Of a stretch of 36,353 nucleotides of DNA, positions 24,074 through 32,519 are shown in pieces. The stretch lies in the NCBI GenBank assembly GCA_016872605.1, contig VGZI01000043.1:1-36353 (forward strand), read 5' to 3'. A program made the position numbers and the translations under genes. The notes under the pieces are model-generated. The model did no database searches. It had not been told where the DNA came from and was given only the letters and a program-made list of their open reading frames with translations. Positions within the stretch are counted from its first letter, which is position 1, and each line of letters begins with the position of its first letter. The stretch is from Planctomycetota bacterium (GTDB taxonomy: Bacteria > Planctomycetota > Planctomycetia > Gemmatales > Gemmataceae).

Positions 24074-24676
24074 TCAGATCGCTTTGCTCACGCTCAAGGT
24101 AATTCGCACTTCGGTCGGCTTCTTGTCGACGGGTCGTTCGTCCATGGGCCAGTTGGTGTCGAGCATCTTGCCGTCGCCGTCGAATTTCGTGAATGTCAAG
24201 GGCTGCAAGATCCACTGGACGTCGTACATGCCCGGTTGCAGCTTGCCGAGGTTGATGCCGATGACTTGATAGTAGCTGAAGTTGCGGAAGTATTTGCCTT
24301 TCCACTTTGCCTTGTTGGCGACGATGTTGATCTTGTTCCCGCGCCGCTCAATGCGTTCGATCCAGACCCGGTCGTTGTCGTCGAGCTGGTCGGTGCGCAG
24401 GATCAGCCAGTGTTCGTCCTTGTCGGTCAGCTTGGGTTTCGTCTTGGCATGTTGATCGGCCCAGGCGTCGAGCGAAATCTTGGCTTTCGCATCGAACGTG
24501 GGGACAGGAATGATTCCCGCGTCGTCGTTCCATTTGCCGCTGTCGCCGCGAACGCGTTGCCCGGCGTCGTGCAGCGCGGCCCGTTTGCCGCGATCCTTGG
24601 ACTCTTTGGTCCAGTCCTGAGCAGCCACAGGCAGGGAAGCAATGGCGATGACGACACATGCGATGATTCTTGGCAT
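24074..24676 (-). CDS. Exported hypothetical protein
   Basis: The 200-residue product starts with a signal peptide (MPRIIACVVIAIASLPVAAQ) and has a charged mature region with two notable stretches, DEHWLILRTDQLDDNDRVWI and FRNFSYYQVIGINLGKLQPG, ending TEVRITLSVSK. I do not recognise the family; the later half is beta-rich, like small carbohydrate- or lipid-associated sandwich domains, but this is only an impression. The ATG at 24676 has AAGGAACG upstream. It lies downstream of the broken PQQ-repeat gene on the same strand. Confidence 0.75.
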   Translation of the reverse strand: MPRIIACVVIAIASLPVAAQDWTKESKDRGKRAALHDAGQRVRGDSGKWNDDAGIIPVPTFDAKAKISLDAWADQHAKTKPKLTDKDEHWLILRTDQLDDNDRVWIERIERRGNKINIVANKAKWKGKYFRNFSYYQVIGINLGKLQPGMYDVQWILQPLTFTKFDGDGKMLDTNWPMDERPVDKKPTEVRITLSVSKAI

Positions 24677-24895
24677 GGCTCGTTCCTTTGGGAACTCTAC
24701 GAGTCCAGAACAGATGGGAACACAATGCGGCCAGGCGGCAACTTACTTGACTCGCGAAATGATGAAAGCACGCAAGGGACCCGCCGGGCGACGCTCGCCA
24801 TGGGCGTTTTTCGTGCTGTCGTGATTTGCATTTGTGAACTCGCAGAGTCGTGGTTGCGGCTCAGCCGCGCTACGCTTTCGTGATTCGTACTTGAT

Positions 24896-26219
24896 TCATG
24901 TCTTTTTCTGTAGGCGATAGAGTTTGGTGTAGGTGCGGACGAACAGGCTGCCGTTCGAGATGGCCGGGGTGGCCCAGGCGTAGTCGTCGAGTTTGTTTTT
25001 GCGGATGACGTTGAAGGCGGGACCGTCCTCGACGACCCACGTCGTGCCGTCTTCGTTGAGAAGGAACAGTTTGCCATGATACGCCCAAGGAGACGCATAG
25101 AAGCGGCCGCCCCCTGTCGTCAGCCGTTCGCGCGGGAAGATCGATTCGCCGGTCTTGGCGTTGGTACAGCTCAAGAGGCCCGCGTCGAAGAGAACGTAGA
25201 GGCGGTCGCCGCTGATCAGGTATCCGGGATGAATGCTGGAGCCCTTGGGCTGAGACCAGGCGATCCACTTGTTCGATTACTCTCCATCCTTGAGGCTGAT
25301 GTTGCCCGACGCTCCCGGGCGGATGGCGTAAAGGGCGCCATAATGATAGCCGGCGCCGAGATAGAGCAGGCCGTGCTTCGCCAGCGGGATTTGGCTGACG
25401 AGGCCCCAGCCGGAGGTGCCGTCAATTTCCCAGAGCACTTTGCCGTCCACGTCATAGGACCGCGCCTTGTTGGTGCCGATAGTGACAACCTCGGTGCGGA
25501 GTTCGTTTTCCCAGACATAGGGTGTGCCCCAGGTGCTTTTCTCTGCGCGCGGGACGCGCCAGAGTTGCTTGCCGGTCATTTTGTCGAGGGCGACCATGAA
25601 CGACTCTTTTTCGTTGTCGTTGACGAGAAAGAGCCGATCTTTGTGCAGCACCGGCGAAGTTCCGGTGTTCCAGTGATCGCGCATCGGGTAGCTGTCGAAA
25701 CGCTTCTCCCAGAGCGGCTTGCCGTCGAGGTCGTAGCAGAACATGCCGATGTTGGCGAAGTAAACGTAGAGGCGTTCGCCGTCGCAAATGGGCGTCTCGG
25801 AGGCATAGGAGTTGCGCGGATGGCGTGGCTGCGGCGGTAGCCCCTTGTGGGCTTCGCGCTGCCAGAAAATCTTGCCGGTGTCGAAATCGAGGCAGTACGT
25901 CATCCAGCGATGTTCGATGGTCGGCTTGGTGTTCCCCCCCCGGATAACCGCCGGCGAACATCTTGTCGCGCGGGCCGTCGTGGAGCGCGGCGGTCACGAA
26001 GATGCGCTTGCCCCAGATCACCGGGGATGACCACCCCCAGCCCGGCACGTCGGCCTTCCACACGACGTTTTCCGTCGTGCTCCACGAATCGGGCAACGTG
26101 ACCCCGTCACCCAGGCCATCGACCTTGGCGCCGCGGAACTGCGGCCAGTTCATCGTCTGGCCAAGGGCTGCGGAGACGACACTCAATACAATCAGCCCAG
26201 CACAAGCAAGCGGTCGCAT
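24896..26219 (-). pseudogene. Exported PQQ-binding-like beta-propeller protein with a frameshift and a nonsense codon
   Basis: From the ATG at 26219 the product has a signal peptide (MRPLACAGLIVLSVVSAALG) and NWPQFRGAKVDG, then PQQ-repeat (BamB-like) blades such as VVWKADVPGWGWSSPVIW. The frame is lost in a run of eight G on the coding strand (25934-25941); with seven G the reading continues as GGNTKPTIEHRWMTYCLDFD, then TGKIFWQ and later blades. In that second frame a TAA at 25277-25279 (after SLKDGE) interrupts again, while the same frame continues as SNKWIAWSQPKGSSIHPGYL, ending with ISNGSLFVRTYTKLYRLQKK. Family members are secreted propellers often tied to planctomycete catabolic clusters; function is unknown. 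GGAG lies upstream of the start. Confidence 0.88.
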
Positions 26220-26302
26220 CGTTGGACTCCAGAATACGCGAGCTTCGTGGATAGGGTTAGCCGATTTCCGCCCGCAAGGCAATTCCAACGAAAGGTCCTG
26301 CC

Positions 26303-27157
26303 ATGTTTTCAATGTCCCGCGGAATCCTTTGGGGGGCGCTCATCGGCTTTGCAACCGCCTGTGCCGCCCACGCGCAGACGGCAAAGGTCATCGTCAAGAA
26401 AGATGTCGTTTACGGCAACGTGCATGGCGCCGGTTTGCTCGCCGACATAGCTTACCCCGACAGCAAGGGGCCGTTTCCGGTCGTTCTGTCCGTTCATGGC
26501 GGGCGCTGGGTAGGAAGTCATCGCAGCGATCCGGGCGAAGGGGCCATCGACGTCAAAAAGTGGGCCGGCTTCGGGCTCTTCGCGATGTCGATCGACTATC
26601 GGCTCGTCGGTTGCTCGGCGCCGCCGGCGTGCTACCAGGATGTGCAATGCGCCATTCGCTGGGTGCACGCCCACAAGGACAAGTACCCGATAGATGCCGA
26701 TCGCATCTTCTTGTTCGGCATGTCGGCGGGCGGGCATCTCGTGTCGCTGGCGGCCACCCTGGGCGGCGGCCCGTTTCCGCGCACCGGCGGCTGGGAGAAG
26801 CACGCCAACACAATTCGCGGCGTCATCAGCCTGTCGGGCCCATATGATCTGGAGAAGCTCTCGTGGGGTCCGTTGTGGAAGCCGGCCAGCGGCGATCCGA
26901 TGACTGCCCGTAAGCTCGCGTCGCCGATCCAACACGTCGGCGCCATGACGACCCCGCTCCTGATCCTGCACTCCGACAACGACGGCTCCGTCCCCATCCA
27001 GCAGGCGCGCGACATGGCAGCCGCTCTGGAAAAAGCCAAGGCGCGCCATCGCCTGGTCGTTTTCGAGAAGAAAGGGCACATGCGCATCACCGACGACGTG
27101 ATCAGAGAATCGCGAGCGTTCATCGAAGAACTCAGCAAGCAATCCAACAAGAACTGA
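26303..27157 (+). CDS. Exported alpha/beta hydrolase (esterase/lipase-like)
   Basis: The 284-residue product has a signal peptide (to about AAHAQ, residue 25), an oxyanion motif SVHGGRW (63-69), the nucleophile elbow GMSAGGH (S141), and HSDNDGSVP (D225 or D227) and KKGHM (H259) as the other triad members. This is the BD-FAE/carboxylesterase family seen in planctomycete polysaccharide-acting proteins; typical substrates are acyl or feruloyl esters, but none can be assigned here. The ATG at 26303 follows AAAGG; an ATG at 26312 is an alternative. It is divergent from the PQQ pseudogene and convergent with the carbamoylase gene. Confidence 0.9.
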   Translation: MFSMSRGILWGALIGFATACAAHAQTAKVIVKKDVVYGNVHGAGLLADIAYPDSKGPFPVVLSVHGGRWVGSHRSDPGEGAIDVKKWAGFGLFAMSIDYRLVGCSAPPACYQDVQCAIRWVHAHKDKYPIDADRIFLFGMSAGGHLVSLAATLGGGPFPRTGGWEKHANTIRGVISLSGPYDLEKLSWGPLWKPASGDPMTARKLASPIQHVGAMTTPLLILHSDNDGSVPIQQARDMAAALEKAKARHRLVVFEKKGHMRITDDVIRESRAFIEELSKQSNKN

Positions 27158-27255
27158 TCCACGAAGAGACACGAAGGTCACCAAGAATGGAGATGCAGAT
27201 TCCGCACGGATCGCAATAGCGCCGTCTTCGTGTTCTTCGTTGCCTTCGTGGATCA
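27155..27255. repeat. Imperfect inverted repeat with CCACGAAG arms
   Basis: TGATCCACGAAG (27155-27166, overlapping the hydrolase stop) is repeated inverted as CTTCGTGGATCA (27244-27255), with weaker pairing inward (ACACGAAGG and TTCTTCGTTGCC). It spans the whole gap between two convergent genes. Confidence 0.75.
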
Positions 27256-27256
27256 T

Positions 27257-28192
27257 TCAAGGCGGCGGCGTTGCGCCGGTTTGCGTTGTGATCCGCCCGT
27301 AGTGCTCAATCCGGCGATGTTTGGCGAAATTGAAGAGCCGCTCCTTGTACGGCCTCACGAGATCGAGATCGCAGCGGCAGACGACCAATTCGTCGCCAAG
27401 CGTCGCGCTCTTGGCCACGATTTCCCCGGAGGGGGCGATAATCGCCGTCTCGCCGATCTGGCTTACACCTTCCTCGACGCCTGCCTTTGCCACTCCGACG
27501 ACCCAGCAGCCGTTCTGATACGCCCCGGCTTGCATGCTCAACAGGTGATGAAAGTCGCACAAATGGTCAATCTCCGGCTGATCGGGGATGTGATCGGGCG
27601 TGTTGTAGCCGAGGAGAATCAACTCGGCGCCTTGCAATGCGAGCACGCGGTACGTCTCGACCCAGCGGCGGTCATTGCAGATGCACATGCCCACGACGCC
27701 GCCGAAAGCGTGCCAGGCACGAAAGCCGAGGTTGCCGATCTCGAAGTAGCGTTTCTCCAGATTCTGGAACGGATGATGCGGATGACGTTCGGCATAGCCA
27801 GGCAGGTGAATCTTGCGATATTTGCCGACGATCGTTCCGTCGGCGGCGACAAGGATGCTGGTGTTGTAGCGATGCTTGACGCCGGCCTCGACGGCAAGCT
27901 CCGCGTAACCGAGACAGAAGCCGATGCCCAGCCGGCGCGCTTCGTCGAAAAGCGGCTGCGTGACCGGACTCGGCATGTCTCGCTCGAACCAGGCGTCGAG
28001 CTCGGCCTCATCGTCGATCCACCAGTGTGAGAAGAAAGCCGTGAGCGCGCATTCGGTGAAAACGACGAGTTCGCAGCCGCGGGCACGTGCCTCCCGCAGC
28101 TGGTCGATGAGTTTGGCGACGACGTCGCTGCGAGAGGTTTGCCGGGAGATCGGCCCACTCTGGGCCGCAGCGATTGTGAGGTAACGCGGCAT
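27257..28192 (-). CDS. N-carbamoyl-D-amino-acid hydrolase homologue (nitrilase superfamily)
   Basis: The 311-residue product aligns well with Agrobacterium D-carbamoylase (304 residues). The catalytic triad is present at the same numbering: Glu47 (FTECAL), Lys127 (KYRKIHLPG) and Cys172 (MCICNDRRW). Family motifs IGFCLGYAEL, FHHLLSMQAGAYQNG and FNFAKHRRIEHYG are also present. The enzyme hydrolyses N-carbamoyl-D-amino acids to D-amino acids, CO2 and ammonia; closely related ureidopropionase-type enzymes act in pyrimidine breakdown, so the natural substrate is not certain. No hydantoinase is seen nearby. Start ATG at 28192, with AGGAG further upstream than usual. Confidence 0.93.
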   Translation of the reverse strand: MPRYLTIAAAQSGPISRQTSRSDVVAKLIDQLREARARGCELVVFTECALTAFFSHWWIDDEAELDAWFERDMPSPVTQPLFDEARRLGIGFCLGYAELAVEAGVKHRYNTSILVAADGTIVGKYRKIHLPGYAERHPHHPFQNLEKRYFEIGNLGFRAWHAFGGVVGMCICNDRRWVETYRVLALQGAELILLGYNTPDHIPDQPEIDHLCDFHHLLSMQAGAYQNGCWVVGVAKAGVEEGVSQIGETAIIAPSGEIVAKSATLGDELVVCRCDLDLVRPYKERLFNFAKHRRIEHYGRITTQTGATPPP

Positions 28193-28381
28193 AGTCTTCG
28201 GGCTCCTAGTGGATTGACGCTAGCTGACAGTATACGCGCACGGGAAGCGCTGGTTCGCGGGGGGAACGACGCGCTCAATCAACGTGCGCGACCATGCAAT
28301 ACGCAGAAGTGATGGAGCAAGATGTAGAAGCAAGGTTGGCAAGAGGATTACGAGTGCGTGCCTACAGCACGGCGAAAACGG

Positions 28382-29410
28382 TCACTTCCAGCGCATGACG
28401 GCGGCGAGGTAGGTCTCTTTGTTCTTCAGGAGCCCTTCGTAGGTCGTACCGAGTTCCTCGGGCTTGATGCGATGCGTGATCAGGCCGTTGAGGTTGAGGC
28501 GGCCGTTGGCGAGCAACGCCAGCAGCCACTTTTGCGCCTTGTTGATGTCCCAAGCGCCGGCGAGGCGTGTGTGGGCCGGTTCGAACAATTGATTGCCGTG
28601 GGCGCCGGTGACTTCGATGTAACGGCGATGCAGATCGTCGTAAAAGTTGACGTCCTTGGCTTTGCCTCGCGGGCTGCCGACAACGACGACCTGCCCGGCG
28701 TCACACGCCAGCGACATCGCTGTCGGGATAGCGTCCGGAACGCCCGTGGCGTCGGCGACGATCTCGGCCCCTTTCATGCCGAGGAATTCGTTCATTTGTT
28801 GCTTGAAGTTGGGATCGTTGGGATCGAGCGTCAGATCGGCGCCGGCCTTCATGGCGGCGTCGCGGCGCATCTTGACGCTGTCGATGCCGATGACCGGGTT
28901 GGCTCCCGCCGCCATCGCGCAGCGCAACGCCGCCTGGCCGATCATGCCCAGGCCGAGCACCGCGAATGATCGGCCCAGCGTCAGTCCGGCGCGGATCGAC
29001 GCTCCCATGCCGTAGCGTAGGATGCACGCGAGCGCGGCTTTTTCGAAATCGAGGTTGGCGGGCAGCTTCCAAAGTCGGCCTCGCTCGTGGCCGATCGTCA
29101 ACAGCTCGGCCGAGGCATGGTTGCCGGGAAAGCTCACGCGATCACCCGTTTTCCACCCAGTGACGCTCTTGCCGACAGCGACGACGGTTCCGGCCGCGCT
29201 GTATCCGGAGCGGAAGGGGAACTTCCAGTCGGGCAGGTTTGGATCGAGCAGCCATTGGTGCGTGCCGGTGTAGACGGCCAGCTCGGTCCCGGGGCTGATG
29301 GCGCTGACCTCGGCGGCGACGAGAATCTGGTTGTCCGCCGGATCGGGCAGATCGACCTCGCGCACTTCGGTGGCAAACGGCTTCGTAATGACGGCCTGGC
29401 GTGCTTTCAT
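28382..29410 (-). CDS. Medium-chain dehydrogenase/reductase (zinc-type alcohol dehydrogenase fold)
   Basis: The 342-residue product has a GroES-like N-terminal domain (VSAISPGTELAVYTGTH, GYSAAGTVVAVGKSVTGWKT, GDRVSFPGNHASA) and a Rossmann domain with LGLGMIGQAAL. The usual catalytic-zinc Cys in the N-terminal motif is replaced (SPGTE), so the structure may lack catalytic zinc, like the BchC-like/sugar-alcohol dehydrogenase group. It probably oxidises or reduces a small alcohol or sugar with NAD(P). The ATG at 29410 has GGAG upstream. It follows the GxxExxY cassette on the same strand; the carbamoylase gene is downstream after 190 bp. Confidence 0.87.
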   Translation of the reverse strand: MKARQAVITKPFATEVREVDLPDPADNQILVAAEVSAISPGTELAVYTGTHQWLLDPNLPDWKFPFRSGYSAAGTVVAVGKSVTGWKTGDRVSFPGNHASAELLTIGHERGRLWKLPANLDFEKAALACILRYGMGASIRAGLTLGRSFAVLGLGMIGQAALRCAMAAGANPVIGIDSVKMRRDAAMKAGADLTLDPNDPNFKQQMNEFLGMKGAEIVADATGVPDAIPTAMSLACDAGQVVVVGSPRGKAKDVNFYDDLHRRYIEVTGAHGNQLFEPAHTRLAGAWDINKAQKWLLALLANGRLNLNGLITHRIKPEELGTTYEGLLKNKETYLAAVMRWK

Positions 29411-29423
29411 GTGAACTCCAGAT

Positions 29424-29493
29424 TTGAAACGCAGAGTGCGCAGAGAGCAGAGGCAAGAGTCTCACTGCGTCCTCTGCCCACTCTGCGTTTCAA
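29424..29493. repeat. Left inverted repeat of the GxxExxY cassette
   Basis: Arms TTGAAACGCAGAGTGCGCAG (29424-) and its inverted copy ending CCACTCTGCGTTTCAA (-29493) pair over about 27 bp with a 16-base loop. The CAGAG unit recurs (GCAGAGTGCGCAGAGAGCAG). A similar hairpin lies on the other side of the nuclease gene. Confidence 0.85.
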
Positions 29494-29502
29494 GAACAGA
29501 AA

Positions 29503-29886
29503 TCATTCACGGTAATTATTGACAATCCTCTGAATCCCGTTCTTGGGCAACACCTCATGGACATTGATCAGCAGCCCAATCTGCGGATTCAGCAAGCGCA
29601 AATGCGACAAGACCTGCGCCTTTTCCACGGGATGCAGTTTCTCTTTCGCCTTGCATTCAACGATGACCTGATTCGCGACAAGGATGTCCGCCCGGAACCC
29701 GCAGTCGAGCTTCACTTCCTCGTAAATGAGCGGAATCGGTTTCTCCACCTCGACGAACAGGCCCAGTTTGCGAAGCTCGTAGGCAACGCACGCTCGGTAT
29801 GCGGATTCGAGGAGGCCCGGCCCAAGAGCCTTGTGCACCTTGATAGCGGCGCCGATGATCGACTCCGTCAATTGATTCAACGTCAT
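29503..29886 (-). CDS. GxxExxY protein (PDDEXK_3 nuclease fold)
   Basis: The 127-residue product carries the family motif GLLESAY (residues 24-30) and a PD-(D/E)xK-like core: the Asp in FRADILVANQ (D67) and ECK (77-79) in VIVECKAKEKL. This is the GxxExxY/PDDEXK_3 family, small proteins of unknown biological role predicted to have a nuclease fold. The ATG at 29886 has GGGGGAG upstream; the frame to 29916 adds ten unlikely residues. The gene is enclosed by two related hairpins (29424-29493 and 29906-29975) with outward TTGAAACGCAGAG ends, and lies between an MDR gene (same strand) and a divergent MFS gene. Confidence 0.92.
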   Translation of the reverse strand: MTLNQLTESIIGAAIKVHKALGPGLLESAYRACVAYELRKLGLFVEVEKPIPLIYEEVKLDCGFRADILVANQVIVECKAKEKLHPVEKAQVLSHLRLLNPQIGLLINVHEVLPKNGIQRIVNNYRE

Positions 29887-29905
29887 GGCAGCACTCCCCC
29901 ATTTA

Positions 29906-29975
29906 TTGAAACGCACAGAACGCAGAGAGCATCAGCAGAAATCTCTCTGCGTTCTCTGCGAACTCTGCGTTTCAA
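29906..29975. repeat. Right inverted repeat of the GxxExxY cassette
   Basis: Left arm TTGAAACGCACAGAACGCAG and right arm ending CGAACTCTGCGTTTCAA pair, with about 9 bp missing from the left arm. The right arm contains CTGCGTTCTCTGCG, the same CAGAG-based unit as the other end. Confidence 0.85.
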
Positions 29976-30032
29976 ATTCCCTCCCACTCAATATGCAAAT
30001 CGTAGGGATCATCGCAACGCGCGGAAACCGGC

Positions 30033-31307
30033 ATGAGCGAAACTTCCGAGAGTCGACTCGCCGACTTTTTGGCGATCAATCGCACCGTCGGCATCGTGCT
30101 GCTCACGGTGCTCCTCTTCGGTCTGGGCGAGCAGCTTTGGCAACCGTTCTTGCCGCTATTTCTCAAATCACAGACCAGGCCGATCGCGGAGGAGACCGCT
30201 CAGACCGGAGCGCTCAGCAATGTCGCGCTGTGGTCCATCGGCATCTACGCGTTTCTGCTGAACCTCTTCCAGGGCTTCTGCTACATCGGTGGCGGGCAAC
30301 TAACCGGCTGGCTCGGCGATCGCGGGTCGCTCATCTTCTTCGGCTTGCTCACGATCAGCGGCTACGCGATCTTCCTTTTCGTTGGCAACGTCTGGGCCAC
30401 CGTACTCGCATGTATGTTGATTCTTGGCTGGGAATCGCTGTCGATGCCGGTCACGTTCACGACGGTCGGGGCGACGCTGGAGAAAGAGAAGCAGGGGATG
30501 GCGTTCGCCGTGCAGTCGATCCAAAAGCGCTTGCCGAAGATTCTGGGCCCGATGTGCATCGGCATCGTTCTGTACTACCTTGGGCAACATTACGACGAGG
30601 ACGAAGCGCGGCGTGTGGGCATGCCGTGGCTGGTGGGGACGGCGTTTGTCCTGGGCATCGCATCGGTGCTGGTGCAGTGGCGCTTCATGCCGCACCGCGA
30701 CCCGCCGCCGATGGAAGGAGGCTTTTGGGATGTCGTAAGCCAAATCCCGCCGGAGCTAAGGCGATTGTTGTTCGCTGAGGTGCTGACGCGCTGGTGCGAT
30801 TGGCTGGTGCGCGAGCTGGTCGTCGTGTACCTCGCGGTCGAGCGCGGGCTGAAGAACTACGAGATTGCAGGGCTGATTACGTTGCAGCATTGCGTGGCTC
30901 TGGCGACGTATCTGCCGATCGGGCGCATGACGCAATCCGTCGGCACGCAGCCGTTCGTCGGGCTGACGTTTGTCTTCTTCGCTCTGTTTCCCTTGGCGTT
31001 AATCCTCGTTCCCGACGGCTGGATGTGGCTGGCGTTCGTCGTCTACGGCCTGCGCGAGATCGGCGAACCGGCGCGCAAGGCGATGATCACGCTCAACATG
31101 CCCGAGCCGATTCGAGCGCGTGGCGTCGGTTTGTACTGGGGCATTCGGGCGTTTGCCATCTGCGGCTCAGCCCTGGTCGGCGCCTGGGTATGGCAGATCG
31201 GCGGACCGAAAATGCTCTTCTACGCCGCTTTTGGCATGGGCGTCCTGGGAAGCATCGCGTATTACATGTTCTGTTCGGATATGACGCCAACGCGCCACGA
31301 TACATAA
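30033..31307 (+). CDS. Major facilitator superfamily transporter
   Basis: The 424-residue product has about 12 hydrophobic segments, the first beginning VGIVLLTVLLFGLGEQLWQP, and an MFS-like loop GQLTGWLGDRGSLIFFG between helices 2 and 3 (usual form G-x-x-x-D-R). The second half has YGLREIGEPARKAMI and a C-terminal pair of helices. Substrate cannot be inferred. The ATG at 30033 has GGAAAC upstream. It is divergent from the GxxExxY cassette and followed by a hairpin at 31322-31355. Confidence 0.88.
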   Translation: MSETSESRLADFLAINRTVGIVLLTVLLFGLGEQLWQPFLPLFLKSQTRPIAEETAQTGALSNVALWSIGIYAFLLNLFQGFCYIGGGQLTGWLGDRGSLIFFGLLTISGYAIFLFVGNVWATVLACMLILGWESLSMPVTFTTVGATLEKEKQGMAFAVQSIQKRLPKILGPMCIGIVLYYLGQHYDEDEARRVGMPWLVGTAFVLGIASVLVQWRFMPHRDPPPMEGGFWDVVSQIPPELRRLLFAEVLTRWCDWLVRELVVVYLAVERGLKNYEIAGLITLQHCVALATYLPIGRMTQSVGTQPFVGLTFVFFALFPLALILVPDGWMWLAFVVYGLREIGEPARKAMITLNMPEPIRARGVGLYWGIRAFAICGSALVGAWVWQIGGPKMLFYAAFGMGVLGSIAYYMFCSDMTPTRHDT

Positions 31308-31321
31308 CCCAACCTATTTTC

Positions 31322-31355
31322 GTTTAGCGTTCGCGCGGCCATGCGAACGCTAAAC
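31322..31355. terminator. Perfect 13 bp hairpin after the MFS gene
   Basis: GTTTAGCGTTCGC and GCGAACGCTAAAC pair perfectly around an 8-base loop, followed by AAAATC. It sits 15 bp after the MFS stop and before the antiporter start. Confidence 0.7.
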
Positions 31356-31382
31356 AAAATCTAGACTGCCCGAGGACTGCGC

Positions 31383-32480
31383 ATGCTAGGATTCCGCATC
31401 GAGCCGCTCTACTGGTTCCTCGTAGCCGTGCCCGCAGCCGCGATCATGCATTACACGCACGTCGCCGACCTGTGGGTTTTTCTCACTGCCTGCGTCGCCA
31501 TTATCCCGCTCGCCGGGCTCATGGGCCGCGCGACTGAGAACCTGGCCGAGTCGATGGGCCCGAGCATCGGCGGGCTCTTGAACGCCACCTTCGGCAACGC
31601 GGCGGAGCTCATCATCGCTCTTTTCGCGCTAAACAAGGGCGAGACCGACCTCGTCAAGGCCAGCATCACCGGGTCGATCCTCGGCAACATCCTGCTCGTG
31701 CTCGGTTTGGCGATCGTCGCGGGCGGTTGCCGATACCCCAAGCAGACGTTCAATCGCACGGCGGCCAGCCTTGGGGCAACGCTGCTGGCGCTGGCATCGA
31801 TCGGCTTGATTGTGCCCACGATTTATTACTACCTGACCAAGAGCATCAGCAACGAGCAGACACGGGCGAAGCTCAACTTCTTGAGCGAGGAGATCGCCAT
31901 CATCCTGGCGTTGATGTACGTCTTGAGCTTGGTGTTCACCCTCGTGACGCATCGGCATCTCTTCGCGGGGCCGGAGACGGAAGCGGACGTGCACGCTGAG
32001 CCGCCCGAATGGTCGCAGATCACGTCGTTGATCGTGCTTCTTGTGGCAACGGCCGGTGTCGCCTGGATGAGCGAGATGCTCGTCGATTCCGTCAAAGAAG
32101 CCGGCGAATCGCTAGGAATGAACCACGTCTTCGTCGGCGTCATCGTCGTCGCCGTGATCGGCAACGCTGCGGAGCACTCGACGGCGGTGCTGGTCGCGAT
32201 GAAGGATCAGATGGACCTCGCCGTCACCATCGCGATTGGCAGCAGCATTCAGGTGGCTCTGTTCGTCGCGCCGGTGCTTGTGCTAGCGGGTTTGTTGATG
32301 GGGCAGCCGCTCGATTTGCACTTCTCAATCATGGAGGTGATTTCCGTCGTCATCTCGGTCGGCGTGATAGCGCTGGTCAGTCAAGACGGCGAAACGAACT
32401 GGATGGAGGGAGCGATGCTTCTCGCGGTTTACGTGATGCTGGCGCTGGCGTTTTATCATCTGCCGCCGGAGACGCATTGA
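31383..32480 (+). CDS. Calcium/proton antiporter (CaCA superfamily, CAX type)
   Basis: The 365-residue product has about 11 hydrophobic segments and the two inverted alpha-repeat signatures: [13 protein letters not shown] (71-83) and [16 protein letters not shown] (about 262-277). The signature glutamates (GNAAE) are retained in both repeats. It exchanges Ca2+ for H+ across the cytoplasmic membrane. The ATG at 31383 has GAGGAC upstream. It ends next to a hairpin shared with the convergent bioDA gene. Confidence 0.95.
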   Translation: MLGFRIEPLYWFLVAVPAAAIMHYTHVADLWVFLTACVAIIPLAGLMGRATENLAESMGPSIGGLLNATFGNAAELIIALFALNKGETDLVKASITGSILGNILLVLGLAIVAGGCRYPKQTFNRTAASLGATLLALASIGLIVPTIYYYLTKSISNEQTRAKLNFLSEEIAIILALMYVLSLVFTLVTHRHLFAGPETEADVHAEPPEWSQITSLIVLLVATAGVAWMSEMLVDSVKEAGESLGMNHVFVGVIVVAVIGNAAEHSTAVLVAMKDQMDLAVTIAIGSSIQVALFVAPVLVLAGLLMGQPLDLHFSIMEVISVVISVGVIALVSQDGETNWMEGAMLLAVYVMLALAFYHLPPETH

Positions 32481-32482
32481 CG

Positions 32483-32519
32483 GCCGTTCGCGGCTTCGCG
32501 CTCGCCAAACGCGAGCGGC
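32483..32519. terminator. Hairpin between the convergent antiporter and bioDA genes
   Basis: GCCGTTCGCG and CGCGAGCGGC pair over 10 bp with one mismatch. It starts just after the antiporter stop and ends at the bioDA stop codon, likely ending both transcripts. No T-tract is seen. Confidence 0.6.

Larger units (their letters stand above)
29424..29975. mobile_element. Candidate small mobile cassette carrying a GxxExxY nuclease-fold gene
   Basis: The 552 bp segment begins with TTGAAACGCAGAG at 29424 and ends with the inverted CTCTGCGTTTCAA at 29975. Each end is a full hairpin of the same repeat family, and the only gene inside is the GxxExxY protein. The ends resemble terminal inverted repeats, but no transposase is inside and I could not identify a target duplication. 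The boundaries are inferred. Confidence 0.45.

Noticed and set aside
29424..29975. CRISPR-like array from the repeated CAGAG units
   Set aside because: The units are irregular inverted repeats without evenly spaced unique spacers or cas genes.
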